Shown one piece after another: positions 37,111 through 49,671 of a DNA stretch of 64,000 bases. This stretch comes from Pipra filicauda. Lineage: Eukaryota > Chordata > Aves > Passeriformes > Pipridae. The position numbers and the translations under genes were made by a program. How positions within the stretch are numbered: the first letter of the stretch is position 1; the number at the start of each line of letters is the position of its first letter. The notes below the pieces were generated by a model, which made no database searches, was not told the DNA's origin, and saw only the letters and a program-made list of their open reading frames with translations. The stretch lies in the NCBI RefSeq assembly GCF_003945595.2, contig NW_024103452.1, forward strand, positions 1,302,001 through 1,366,000, in the 5' to 3' direction.

Positions 37111-40100
37111 GCAAGTGTTTATGCTGCTGACAGACTAAGTTCCTATAGAGAGGAAAAAATTGCTTAAATAGATTTTTTTTTCCCCTCGTCTTTTTGGCAT
37201 TTGGGCTGTTATGTGTCCATGAAACCCCAGCACCAGCTGCCATGTTGGTTTTGTGTGAGTGCTGCTCCAGTGCATAGCATAACTAACAACTACAGCTTGA
37301 ACTGGAACCTCCTGAAAGATGGCTGCAAGCCTCTAGAGCCCCACAGTGAAACAAAGATGTAAGTATTACAATTACAAGATGATTTTTTGCAGACTAACAC
37401 TTCCCAAAGGGGAAGCACCAAGCCTGCACTGAGATTGTAGGTTTGGGGATGCTACAGCAAAGGAGAACAGGACAAACTAGAGCTGTGACTTCAGGAGGGA
37501 TCTGCAGCTAAAATATGCCAAGCTCCATAGTACTGACGTCTCTCTTTGATGTGTACCCCCCATTCAACAGCCAGTTCTCCACAAAGGCTGTGCTGGAAGC
37601 AATTTGATTTAGTTTGATACACTGGTAGATGCAGAGTTGGCTTGGGAAAACACTGCCACCACCCAGGTCCATGCAACCACTGCTCCTTTACCCACACATC
37701 AGGGTGTCCATGCTTGCCTGCTTGTCTATAATCTCCTGTTCCTTCTCACCCCTAGAAAACCTGGAGTTTGACCGTCCCACTCATGGTCCTGTCCCTCTCC
37801 TAGGACTCATTGCCAGTTTCCTTGTGACACCACATGAGGAAGGAAAACTTACTCTCAACATTAGCTTAGAGAAGTTATATAGACTTAAATACTCACATAC
37901 ATCCCATACAATGCTCTTATTTAGAGGCTGTTCAGCTTTAATAAATGGACTGTGTTTGTAATGGGACATCACACTTGGCATTCTTTCAGAAACTCAGTGG
38001 ATCTCATTGTTGCTCAGTTACAGACAAAGAGCTGGTCTGCCAGTTTGGTATCCAAAAGGTGAGCACCAAAAGGTAAAAGCCATCTTTGGAAACATAAACC
38101 ATGAGGCCAGTCTTGATGTTCCTTCCCTCCCAGACACTGATATTGTTGAAAAGTATTTTCATCACATAGTTCAATATTGGGATTCCCATTTGCCAAGTTA
38201 AAAGCCACAAACAACATTACCATCAGGTCTGAGTCAAACAAATAACTCTGCAATAACCGCAGCTCCTGAAAAAGTTACTTCTTTGCTGCGTATCCTCAGA
38301 AATTCACACTTTCCACACCATTAATTCCATGAATTAGGACAAAATTGGAGCACAAATTCAGCAATTACCGTAGAGACAAGTAGCAGACAAGTGAAAATGA
38401 AGCTGGTAAAGAGCCATGGTACCTTTGCTATCCCAATGTATTTTGCTATTTCTTGAGCTGCTTCTGAACCGAGACAGAAGCAAAGTCATGATAGCTGCTT
38501 AACTATAATTTCAGCACTATTTCTGACAACGCTGGGGCAACGCTCCAGGCAATTGACCTGTGATTCACTACAGACCTTTGGGTTTCCCAATTGTATTTTA
38601 TTTGAGGTTTTGTTCCCAGCTCCCACTGGCCTACTTGCACTGTTTTCTGCCTCCAGTGAGCACTTCCTTGGAGCCAAAGGTCTTGGAGTTGGTTTCATCC
38701 GCCTCTCTGTTAGGAGGTAAGCACATATTTGTGGGGTTTTGGCACAGTCTCCACACTACCTTTCTCTTATTCAGATTAAACATGAACCTGCCCAATCCTC
38801 CTGAATGCAGTTCAAACATCCTGGGTTTAATGCTTTCCATTGGCAGTGATGGGCACTTACCTCTAGCACACATTTTATATTATTTTTATAAGTCTCTAAT
38901 ATGATGTGGACTGTAGAGTCCTGAAGTGCATACCTCAGGTCTGCCTGGCGCTGTGTTGGAGAGGGGTGAAAAGAGTCTCTCGGGATCTGCATTTAAAGAG
39001 CTGCCACCACCTTTGTGAGAGGTTTGGAGTGATTTCCCTTCCTCTGCTGGAGTTCACCTTCTCAAAGGCATACTGCTAAATCATCCCTGCCAGAGATGAC
39101 TTACCCTCAAGGCTCATAAAAGTACTTCTGAAGAGCAGTCGTGTTTGTACTTGAAATGCACTGAAATAAGCCACGTGTGAGTGTTGGGGGGATGGGGATG
39201 ATCTCGAGGAGAATACCCCTGAAATACCAACCCAAGGTCCTCATCTCAGTTGACAGCACAATTCCAATGACAGAAATACAACATCATGTGTAATTATATA
39301 TAAACAGGGCTTGTTTTTCAAGAAGAAGATCTTGTACAATGTGCAGTCAACACCTACACTAATAAAGCATGGTTGGATTCTGTGGTGCCAAGTCTCTTTC
39401 TGTCACTAAAATGGGTTCCATGAAGTCAAGGTAAAGACGTTTGTGCGAGTTGCTTTTTAAAGTGTTTGCAACACAGCAAAACGTTTAAGTAATGGCAGCC
39501 CCTGTTCTCTTAAAACCAAGAAATGTTGATAGTTATCGCCAATTAAAGGCTTGGAAAACCACTGGGGGTAAGTAGAACCTTGCACTCATAGGAAACCACA
39601 AGTTAGTGTAACTGTACAAAAGCTAATGGTTCAACATATATGCAAACTACATCAGAAAATTCTCATCCTGGGAACAAGCAAAACAGTCTGTGCTCATGGG
39701 AGGCAAACACGGGGTGGGGAAATCCTCTCATGGACAAGGGCCACAGCAGAGAAAAATGTCTGGGAAAGGCTAGTGGGCCCACTACTTGCCAGCAGCTGTT
39801 GGCAGGGAGATGTTACTGGATCCCATGGCAGCTGCGTATTTGGCTCTGAATAAGATGGAGGGGCAGTTAGAGGGACAGACTGGGACCTGTGATCTGCTCA
39901 ATGACATGATCATCAGGAAACTGCCTGACCCAGGAATTGCCACATGAAGTACTGAATCACTTATCTCTTAATAGCTTTGTTTGAGTCAAAAAAAAAACAT
40001 AAAGAAAAGTATTGTTTTATAAAGTAGGAACAGCACAGACTACAGCCCTGGACTAACCTCCTGTGACTACTTCCTCACAAGACAGGTCGTTATAAGACAG

Positions 40101-41125
40101 AAGGAGTCCTCAAACAAATCCTTACAAACAGATGTAACACCATGGATCTACAAAATGGATGTAGCACCATGGTCAGGCTTCATCAGCAGGATTCAGTTGT
40201 ATCCAATGCCCTTGCTTCCTGAACTGTCCAGCCATGTCAAAAGCACCACTATGTCCCTCGAGGATGACTTGGTCATACTTCTCAGTGTCATGTTGTAGAG
40301 ATTTGCTCCTGGCCTTCAGAGAGGTGAATGTGGGTGGTGAAAATTCACAGGGAGTTATATAGCTTTTCAATTAACAAGGCATACGCCTTAAAAATAACAG
40401 ATGAGATGGGAAGGAAAGTACCAAAGCAGTGAAAGGAGATAGGAAAACAAAAGTACCTAAACAACAGGTACAAAAGGCTTGGGAGGTATTTAGGGAGGCT
40501 AAAAACCTGCTTCATTGACATATAGAGCAAATTTTACAGGGGTTTGTGTGCTAGGATCATGATTAAGATCTCAAAGTCTGTGGCTTGGCTCCCTCTTGGA
40601 GTTTGTAGGGAGTAAGACCCCCACCCCTCACTAATAACCCACCTAAACTTGACAGGCACTACTCTCCCACAACTGGGGAAGATAACCTTTCTCACTGATA
40701 TTTCTGAGTCTGGAATGAAAGAGAGTGAAAAACCCAGAGAAAGAAAAAAAAGTCTGCATTCCCACTCATTTTGCATATCCAGGTTCCCAGGCACCCATCC
40801 CTTTTTTACTAAAGGGGGGAAGAAATATATTTAATAAAGACCTGGCAGGATTATGATGAAATAATGAGTAGGATGAGACCATGTTACATAAATTGGCAAG
40901 GCTCCAGCTTGTAAATGATTAAAACAAAAGAAAAAGGGAGTTTCCATGAAGACTAACGTAAAAAGCATTTTATAATCAAAAGGCCTGAAACTATGGGGGC
41001 TGATGGGAATGTCTAGCAAAACAAGCCTGTTCTGAAGCTTCCAGATGATACATGGAAACTTAATCAGCTCATCTCAGTCAACCTTAAATCAAAGAAAAGA
41101 CTGATTAGAGGTTCAAAGGGAAAAG

Positions 41126-41462
41126 TGGTTTTGTGGCTCGAGAACCAGAGTGGGACACTTTCCTGATTCTGCCACAGATTTCCTTTGAGATCTTAGGTAA
41201 GTCACTTACTTGTGTGATATTAAATTTCACAGCTATTGGGTACAGTAGTTTGCCTTATATGCATATTACGATTTGTCCCTGGAAGTGGACTATTACATTC
41301 TTATACACATACCATCCACACAGCGCTGTTGTTGACAAGCAGACCTTCAAACTTCCCTCAACAACTTTTTGCTCTGTAAAATGTGGAGAAGCCCCATATA
41401 CCTTTATAGCAGTGTTGTCATACTGAATTAGTGGATAATATTTCTAAAGATCTTTGAGTAGA
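41126..41462 (+). repeat. MIR-like tRNA-derived SINE, interrupted
   Basis: The 5' part (41126-41215) keeps the order GTGGCTCGAGAACCAGAGTG, then TTCTGCCACAG, then GATCTTAGGTAAGTCACTTA. It matches the GGGCAAGTCACTTAACC block of MIR-type SINEs. After about 140 unrelated or diverged bases, the 3' part resumes at about 41356: CTCTGTAAAATGTGGAG, then a TTAGTGGATAATATTT stretch and CTAAAGATCTTTGAG. This corresponds to the SINE's TCTGTAAAATGGGG block and its GTAAAGTGCTTTGAG tail. The element is old and non-autonomous. The exact SINE family is not certain. Confidence 0.6.
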
Positions 41463-41542
41463 TAACATTATGGAAGTGAACGAATTCTCTGTAATTTACT
41501 GCTATGAGATTAACAGTAAGTGCTTTCCTCTCAGGTAGACAC

Positions 41543-41543
<1 letters not shown>

Positions 41544-41576
<33 letters not shown>
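41544..41576. repeat. A-tract of 33
   Basis: The longest homopolymer in the window, 33 consecutive A. It lies about 80 bases after the SINE tail at 41462. No target-site duplication is visible around it, so it is scored as a simple repeat. Its length makes assembly or sequencing error plausible. Confidence 0.92.
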
Positions 41577-41578
<2 letters not shown>

Positions 41579-41897
41579 AGCAGCTTAAATGGTTGCAGTC
41601 TCGCTGCAGTTAAAAAAAGCATCCCTTTGCAGTTGTCCAATAACCCTTGCTTCTTGTTTACCCAAAGCCAAAATTCAGTGACATTAAAACTGAGAATTAT
41701 AACATCAAGAGAGAGACAGATTTAATTTATGTTGTAAAAGAAAATTTGTTACTCAAAATCAAATGCTAATTGGCTCCAGCTTTTTAAACCGTGCAAGCTA
41801 AGAGGCTGTGGAGAACATTCAGGTCTTCAAGGGGAGTTTGCTAACCAGATGCAGTTAGAGTCCAACATTACTGTCTTTTTATCTTCCAGGTTCACAA

Positions 41898-41921
41898 GTG
41901 TATGTGTGTGTGTGCGCACAT
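41898..41921. repeat. Alternating purine-pyrimidine (TG)n run
   Basis: 24 bases alternate strictly between purine and pyrimidine, mostly GT, ending in GTGCGCACAT. Such tracts can adopt Z-DNA under negative supercoiling. Confidence 0.8.
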
Positions 41922-41989
41922 TTCTGAAAGTCTGTTCTTCTGTGCACTGAAAATTCAGATGAAAGTCAAAAACAGGAAAGTTAGATCAG

Positions 41990-42156
41990 GGAATGAAGAC
42001 TTCTTTATACTGCTTCCAAGCTCTGCCCTGATGCATTGTGTAACCTTGGGCAAGTCATTTAACTTGTCTTGCTCATCCATCAGATAGAAAGATGATGCTT
42101 ATCTGTTGCATGAAAATGAGTTAATTGCTGTTTGCCAACTGCTTTCATCTCTTTGG
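41990..42156 (+). repeat. MIR-like tRNA-derived SINE
   Basis: The sequence AAGCTCTGCCCTG, then GTAACCTTGGGCAAGTCATT, then TAACTTGTC is a clear match to the MIR-type block (CTCTGCCAC, then TGACCTTGGGCAAGTCACTT). A decayed 3' tail follows (ATGAAAATGAGTTAATTGCT, then CAACTGCTTTCATCTCTTTG). The tRNA-like head is mostly lost. It lies in the same orientation as the SINE about 530 bases upstream and is a separate copy. Confidence 0.68.
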
Positions 42157-42352
42157 ATGAATCAGATTGAGGCCATATATGTGAGTGTATATAATTTTGC
42201 ATGTGTGTTTTTATTTGGTGCTTGCTTATGTCTTGGAGCATAGCTTCTTCAGGTCAACACTGGTTATCTGCTTGGCAGAGAGCCTCTATTGTACATTTCT
42301 GATGTAATGCAAATCATAGCAATGAGAAAGACATAAGTGAAAGGTATTACAC

Positions 42353-42414
42353 TTATCATCATCATTAGCTGTTGCTGTTGTTGTTATTGCTGTTGTTATT
42401 ATTATTATTATTAT
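42353..42414. repeat. Compound trinucleotide repeat
   Basis: (ATC)n grades into (TGT/TGC)n and then (TTA)n up to 42414. Open frames through it encode runs of cysteine and tyrosine, which are artefacts of the repeat. Confidence 0.88.
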
Positions 42415-45400
42415 CGTCTCACACTTGGATGCAGAGATAGGACCACTTTAAAAAATATGGCCCCAAGAAAGAAGTCTTCTGTTCTTGGGAATAAGTATCT
42501 AAAAGTAAAAGGAATGGGAGAGGCATGGGCCTGGAGCTGCCTTTACACAAATGTGTTGATGCAAAGTTTCCCAGGGGCATCACCAAATCTCTAAATTTGT
42601 TTATTTATAGGCTTTGCCGCTCAGGAACTGACCTATGCAAGTGCTTGGCCAGTGGGTGGTTCTCACCAAAACAATAAATCTCCTCCCTCAGGGAGGAGTC
42701 ATAGCACTCAGGACTTGCTTGATTTTTGGAAACACAAGGAAATTGGTGTGAGAGACTCAGAGAGCAATAATAATGAGAAATGAAAAATTCTCTAAACCAG
42801 AGACACAGCTCCTGAAAGAAGTCCAAGGGCTGCACAGCTCTTGGGAACAAAGTCTATTTCTTAACCATCAGTGGATGCACTATGGACTGTACCTTGTCTG
42901 TGACACATGGAGCTGACACTGCTGTTGAAGGATGTGGAGTTGCCTACAGAGGCCAAAGGGGTCACCATTGCTTTGGGAAGCAGGGCTGGATCGAGCAGCA
43001 GATGACAGCAATTTGAAAGGGCTTGAAAGGTATGATATTTAAATATACATAAGTGTTAATTATAAAATCTTGTCATTCTTTTATGCAGGGCACACCACCA
43101 TCAGAGAGTTTCTTCAAAAGAGGCCAGGTTCTCCAGTCCTGTCTGACACATGGCCTCACTACCCGTGCTGATACCTTTGTTGTGTGTTAACAGTCTCCCT
43201 TGCCTGTCTGGAGCTCTGAAATTCCAGAAGCAGCTTTAGCTAGTGACAATTCCCATCAGAAAGAGATTCAACGAATAAAAGGGATAGAATCTGGATTTGC
43301 TAGTATCTCATTCTCTACCCCAAGTACCAGGTTTTCCTTTCTTTGGGGTGAAATCTCCCAGTTTACATCTGAGTTCAAAAGCACTGCAGAGATGTCCCTC
43401 CCCACGAGCGGGCTGCAAAGCTTTGAAACATCTGCTCTTTCAATCTCACGGACAACACCACCACAGCGTCCTCCATATCAAGGTGTTGACACATTGTGTC
43501 TGGACTCATTCCCAGGCCCCATGGTTCTGCCATACCTCTTTGCCTTGGAGAAACACACATTTTCTACCCAGTGGCTCTTCTAGTTCCTCCTTCCGTGGAA
43601 CAGAAAGAATGGGGAAGATCTTATCCAGGCTTTCCATGCGTGGTTGAATTTTGCCCGTAAGGACTTGTTTTTACTCATCCCACACTTTCGTCACACTAAG
43701 TATGAAAGATCTAATAGTCTGGGATGCAAATGCTGTTAAAGTGTTAACTTGTGTGATTTTTTATTATAGATTGCAGTGCTTGTCATTATTTAAGTTAGAT
43801 TGGTTATCTCATTTTGTTGTTTCACTCTGCTTGCTTTACTTGCTATTTATTAGTAACTTATATAATGACTATGATTAAATTAATAGGTTTTAGAATGTAA
43901 ATTAGTTTCCAGTAGTGTTTATTAGATACATCTACAGATAGGGTTTAAATAAAAACACAGCCTGAAATCGGAATTACAGTGCATTCTAAACTTAATGGGT
44001 GGCATGGACCTAACCTGCTCTTTGTTAAGTTTGGGTATCTGGAAGAACTCTCTTTAGTCCACCTCTGAAAACCACTAAGAGCAGATGTTGGGGCAAATTA
44101 TTTTTTTTTTCTTTTTTACAGGGACCTAACTTTGTTCAGATATGAACATGCAGCTTGCAGTGAAGTGATCAACTTTTGTGGCCTAAAAAGGGCTTACTAA
44201 TTTTTGTAAAGGCTCCACAGAAATGCTAAAGAAAAACTTTCAGCACAAGTTAAGAAATTCAAAGGACAACAGCAGAAGATACTGGTTGCAATGGGATACA
44301 ATAATTCAAAAGAGGCCTTCTCCCATGCTTCCTGTGCCTCCAAATGCCCTTTTTCTTGTTAGTATGTTTTGCTCATGCTCTTTTTTTGTAAAAGATCATT
44401 ATTAACTGATTGTATCTCACATGCACTTCAGTCTAAACTATTTTGTGGCAGCAAGAAGGTCCATAATATTAAAAGAGGTGATTGCCACAGGTGAAGGGCA
44501 CCTGCATATTTCCATGTTTGCATGTTATTAGAGGTAGCGATTCTTGACTGCATGGAGCTCTTGAGAACCACACTCATCTGGCTCTTCATGCTGGAAGACA
44601 TCAGGAAGAAGCAGTCTTCCCAAAGCATCTTGCAATTAATCTCTGTTGCTGGTATGATACCAGGTCTATTGGGATTTCAAGGATCATCCTGGCCTGCCAT
44701 ACAGGACCCCATTCTCCACAGAATAAGTTCATGAGTTCACAGTGCAACTAATGACATTGAACCAAAAACTGTGAAATCTCCCTTGTACTGCTCTCCTGAT
44801 GGGGAACCAAGTCTTTGCTCTAGACTCCCTGCCACCCTTGTCCTTCTGCACAGCCACATGTGCCCAGATGGTTTTAGCTTCACAGCCCGTTCTGCTCCTT
44901 TAAAAGCAATTACCAGGGGAATGTTGGTGATGCAAACTTGTTTAAACCTGAGCATACAGTTAAGTCAGCTCTGTAATTAATTGCCTCATCACTGCAGTCA
45001 TCTTTCAGGAATGCTGCGCTGCTGGTTCAGGATCGAGTAAAAAAGGGCCAGATCCCCAGCAGAGATCCCCCAAAGTGAACGAACTCATGAAGCTCCACAG
45101 CAGGTCAGGTCTGACCCCCAGAGATGGAGAGGCATCATCGGCCCACCAACAACCCAGCATGCAGAGAGTGTGCCATGAGAGCCCCCAGTGCACCACTGGT
45201 TTTGTCCTGGGGAAAGGATTTGTTTCCCTGAGGCATGACCTTTGCAGTCACCCTCCCCCCAGGGGTGCTGCATCATGACAGGACCGCTTTCCACTCAGTC
45301 AGGTGCTTCAGAGCACTCCAGGGCTCACACCCATCCCTGACATGGGAAGGAGAGACAGTAAGCAACGAATTCACTAGCAGCACGTGAGAGCTAATGAAAA

Positions 45401-46399
45401 GAGCATGGAACTGAAAAACATGTCATTGGAGGCCTGTCTAAAGACACGTACAGATGATGCGGAGGGATGGTGGCATTAACTTCTCCCTCATACACCTACA
45501 GCAGGAACTAATGAAAGTGAAGCTGGCTGAAGCCATAAAACTCCAATTACAATTATATTCTTTCTACTCTCATCTAAATGCACCATGGGTGAGCATGTTC
45601 AGAAGGTGGTTTTAACCGCACACTTTCTTCTTGACTCTGGGCTCTCCTATGCATGTAAGGGAGGAAGAGGAAAAACAGGAGCACCAGCTTCTCAAAGAGT
45701 GATAAGAAAGTGAAGAGAGGAGAAGAAAGAAGAAAACCAGTAAGTGAGCAAACATAGGCTGAAGTGCCTACAAGGAGAGAGCAGAGAGTAATGATGACAG
45801 AGGGTAGCAAACTGAGAAGCAACCTGTACAACTTCATGGCCATCTCTTCAGTCTTTGTACCTCTTAGAAGGCTGCTGTCTCTTATGGAGGAAAAGAAGGT
45901 TGAAAGACAGATAGCTGTTTTAGAGAAGAACTACTGTTAATATTTGTGGATACTTTTTAACTGCTAGTTACACTCCAATGAAATAACTACATAGAGGAAA
46001 AGACCAGGGTCTAAATTCTAGGCAAGATGAATGATGTGACTAGCATAAACTTCAGCATGAGTCCTATGCAGAGAGTAGCCCAGGACGTGTAACAGCCTTC
46101 ATCCCTACTTCTGCCAGCAACCAACGCAGCCCATAGATTTGATGCCTCTGGTGAAAAGAAGACATCTTTACATGGATTTCCGGGCAGACTTTCCACTGCT
46201 GGAGGAAAATGGTGTGGTTTTGTCAGTTCTCCTACACAGCTGTCAGCTAGTGCAGAGACACTGGCTCACAGTCCCTCTCCCACACTGTCAAGCAGCTCTT
46301 CTGCTGGATTCTGGGGGAATTCTAGCACAAGGAGATAGAAACGGTCAATCAATGCTTATGATAAGATACACTCCAGCAAACTGTTTATAATTTTTCTCA
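42415..46399. other. Noncoding span, no gene recognised
   Basis: No exon is supported. The plus-strand frame at 43200-43583 (127 codons) is serine/threonine-rich without a domain and overlaps two other long frames, as expected by chance. A weakly GC-rich patch occurs at 44990-45280. Confidence 0.65.
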
Positions 46400-46455
46400 C
46401 TGGGTTGCAGATGACCTAATAGGCTCTTTTCCCATCTCTAATTTCTATGAATCTG
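46400..46455 (+). mobile_element. Old CR1-type LINE 3' end fragment
   Basis: The words GGGTTGCAGATGACCTAATA, then CCCATCTCTAATTTCTATGA match the last bases of older CR1-family elements: a GATGACCTAATGGG block, then CCATCTCTAATTTCTATGA. No ORF2 remnant is evident upstream, so either the copy is very short or its body has diverged beyond recognition. Confidence 0.6.
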
Positions 46456-47059
46456 CAATCCTATTATTTATATTATATCTTGAGGGTTTCTTCAAGAGTA
46501 AATGGTGTAATTATACCCTGCACCATAACATTTCAGGTTCTGGTGTAATAGGACTAAATATGCAATTATGTGGTTAGTAAATGTAACAGTACAAAACTCA
46601 AAATCTCTATCCATGTACTGTAGCTTTGTAAGAAGAATTAGTTTCCTCTTCTGTACACAGCAGATGTAATGTAATTATTGCTAACTGAAATGTATCACCA
46701 GACATTCATATGATACCAACAAAAAATGCCCCTCCAGCCAATTCTCCATTCAAATGTGAAAATGAGAGAAATATCACAATTCTATCTTATCAGTGAAATC
46801 TAGGCACATATATTTGATACTCTGCATATAAAATCAATACTTTCCAGGCTTATAGATACATTGAACCCACAAAGAATATACATCCATATGCAAAGGGAAG
46901 GATCAGATTCACCTCTGGTGTTAGTCCAGCAACTTCAGCTGAATTACAAATCAGCAGAAAGCAGTCCATCATCCAACTTGTGTGGATTGCCATTGGAAGA
47001 AATAAAACTGGCCTCCAACATTTATACCACACTCTGTGACAAAAAGAAAACAACATGAA

Positions 47060-47144
47060 AGGAACCACAGCCCTGTGGTTTAAGGAGCTAATCCTGGGCT
47101 TGAGAGATATGGTTTCTACTCAGAGGTTTGCCACAAGTTTCACA
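47060..47144 (+). repeat. MIR-like SINE head, cut by a microsatellite
   Basis: The order CCTGTGGTTTAAGGAGCTAA, then TCCTGGGCTTGAGAGA, then GGTTTCTACTC, then GTTTGCCAC parallels the tRNA-related head of MIR-type SINEs. These show TAGTGGTTAAGAGC, then CCTGGGTTC and TCTGCCAC. GGTTTCTACTC (47111-47121) sits where the pol III box B (GGTTCRANNCC) is expected. The rest of the SINE is missing, because the (GGAGAA)n array begins directly after it. Confidence 0.55.
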
Positions 47145-47423
47145 GGAGAAGGAGAAGGAGAAAGAAGGAGAAGGAGAAGGAGAAGGAGAAGGAGAAGGAG
47201 AAGGAGAAGGAGAAGGAGAAGGAGAAGGAGAAGGAGAAGGAGAAGGAGAAGGAGAAGGAGAAGAGGAGGAGAAGGAGAAGGAGAAGGAGAAGGAGAAGGA
47301 GAAGGAGAAGGAGAAGGAGAAGGAGAAGGAGAAGGAGAAGGAGAAGGAGAAGGAGAAGGAGAAGGAGGGAAGGAGAAGGAGGAGGAGGGAAGGAGAAGGA
47401 GGAGGAGGAGAAGGGGAAGGAGA
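47145..47423. repeat. (GGAGAA)n polypurine microsatellite
   Basis: About 279 bases of hexamer GGAGAA units occur with a few interruptions (AAGAAGG near 47161, GAGGAGG near 47260) and a degenerate GGAGGA/GGGAA 3' edge. It is pure purine on the plus strand. All six frames across most of it are open, giving poly-Glu-Gly, Glu-Lys, Arg, Pro-Ser, Leu and Phe-Ser strings. These explain the apparently long ORFs of up to 148 codons here, which are not genes. Mirror symmetry makes triplex (H-DNA) formation possible. Confidence 0.97.
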
Positions 47424-49671
47424 CCTTTACTGTGGGCCTTGACTGCAAGAGGACACGTTACCAGTAAAAAGTGTGATTTTGCACAGGCTACATTCACCTA
47501 GTACAAACGCCCTTTAATTTCCACTTAAACCCAAACATGAAATGGGCCTAGCTGTACCAGGGGAAAGCCTCTTCACTGAATAATAATAATGCTAGTTTTA
47601 AAAAATTATTTGAAGGCTCGTGACAGCTCTAGCTTTAGAAATCACACCTGGTTTGGGATTCCCATTCACTTGAGTAAGACAGCTACCTGCTGGTCGAATG
47701 TGTACAGTGGGAACCCTCTAGATAGGGCCTGCAACTGCAAAATCAGACAGTGAAGTTGGAGTCACCACTGAGCCATGTGTCCCCTTGTAACAGCCCCATT
47801 GCCTCTTGGTAGAGGGGTGACATCTCACAAGGTGCATCAGGCCCAATATGACAGAACCTAAAGAAGCACAAATGTTGTTTTCCTGTAGAAACTGTACTTC
47901 AATTATCCAAGTGTGAAAAATGATGACACTTCAAAGGAGTATTTTATTGGTAAGCAAACATCCATCAAGTTTTCAGCTGCTACTGACACTGAGCTAAATA
48001 CATCCCTCTGCAAATATATGCTTACTTCGTCACATGTATGTTAGACCTACACCTAACTGAGAGTAAAAGCCTGTCAAACATTACCCACCACACATTACAC
48101 ATTGTCCCAGCAAGACACGTTTTCTGTACACTAGTCCCAATTTACAGCAATATCATAACATTGAGCTGTGGGCATGAAAGGAGACAGTCACAGTGGAAGT
48201 GTCAGTCATGTTAGATGCATCAGGAGGATATTAAACCTGTGTGAATCTTGTATGTCACACTTAAACATGAATGGCCCTTTTTCAGATTTTGTCCCTGGCA
48301 ATTAAAACTACCACAGCCTTTCTCAAAATGTCCTCTTCAATGAAATCAGACTCCCAGGGGCATGGGACCCCTTCTTTTCATATTCAGATCATGGACACAA
48401 GGAAGTGTGTGCTAATATTAAGAGATGTTAGTAGCCTCAGCATTGCATATTACTTTGCTCCCTGGAAGAAATCTGCACCATTCACCAAAGGTGCCCAGGC
48501 ACTATACTCCCTAAGCCTGAAGACCATAACAGAGCTCTGAACTCTGTTGTGTTCTACTTTTGTCTAAATGTCTTTGCAACCTTCCCATTTACTACAGGAG
48601 AATAAATTGCATACTATCCCCATTGCTAAGGGACAATTTGGTGCCTGAATGTCTTACAGAACTGTGCAGTTCTTTCTTGCCTTCTCTACAATCAGTCATG
48701 GCTTCCACATCATATGACTGAACCATTAAGATAAAAATTGCCATGATGTTCTGCAGTAATGTGCAGTTGCTTCACTTGGAGCTGAAACAGTTGATCATAT
48801 TCTCCCACCCTATATTTGTGTCATGCTATTGGCACTGGAAGAATCAGCTTTGTAGTCACAATTATATGAGAACTAAGTAAACTGCAGAAATTTGTAAACT
48901 GTTGCATTGCTAAATTAAATGCTGTTTTAACTAACAGTTAATAGTGTTTACTGCTGTGTAATAGTAATTTTCATTTTTTACTGTATCTAATGACTTTCTG
49001 ATGACTCAAATTCTCTGTAGGGATACCAAATCATTACATTAAGGATGAGTGATTTTAGTATGCAATGACTGATCAGTACAATAATATGTAGACTCATGCT
49101 TCAGCTAGTAAATTAAATCATTTACACCAGAGTGTTTGTCAACCAGAAGAGTTCTATTACATTGCTGCATTATAATGTAGAGTCTGCTCAAAATAAAATT
49201 GTGCCTATATTAGATCTGTGCCACTTTACAAACAAAACCCTTAAGGAGCAAGGATTTAGGATATAGTAAGGCCATGGAGAAGGACCACTTTTCACATAGA
49301 GTGGATAAATCCAGAAATTTTGTCATTCATTTGGAAAAGTACCACAGCAACATACAGTTATAAGCATACTAGTTGCATTAAGCACACAAATATCACTTGA
49401 ACACTTCATTTGGTACTAACGGGATCTGTGAAAGTGAAAATGGTCACAGCCGGAGTTTGTGGACTTTCAGATAAACATAGAGTTGAGCCATATTCACAGC
49501 TTGATGTGATCACTACATCATCCCATGATATGAAGAATAAAAGGGCAAAATAAAAGGACTTTGGGATGCAAACACTCAACAGGTCTGCTGAAAGTGAGTA
49601 TTAGAATGTCACTTTGGTGAATAGTTCATCTTGATCGTATTGTAAGAAATTAGATCAATTCTTTGCTTGGG

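Larger units (their letters stand above)
30197..41100. other. Noncoding span, no host gene recognised
   Basis: No exon is supported. The longest open frame of the window (plus 32623-33300, 225 codons) is here and overlaps a 181-codon minus-strand frame, but neither shows a known domain. The span contains an ancient palindromic repeat (33425), purine simple sequence (36901) and three AT-rich segments that resemble enhancers in composition. A 9 bp perfect inverted repeat (CAATACAGC/GCTGTATTG) lies at 31566-31589. Confidence 0.65.

Noticed and set aside
43200..43647. 127- and 116-codon overlapping plus-strand ORFs
   Set aside because: Both are Ser/Thr/Pro-rich by composition, in two frames over the same bases, with no recognisable protein.
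47055..47501. Long ORFs of 102-148 codons on both strands with poly-Arg, Glu-Lys, Glu-Gly, Leu and Pro-Ser runs
   Set aside because: They are the six translations of the (GGAGAA)n simple repeat. A hexamer without stop codons opens every frame.
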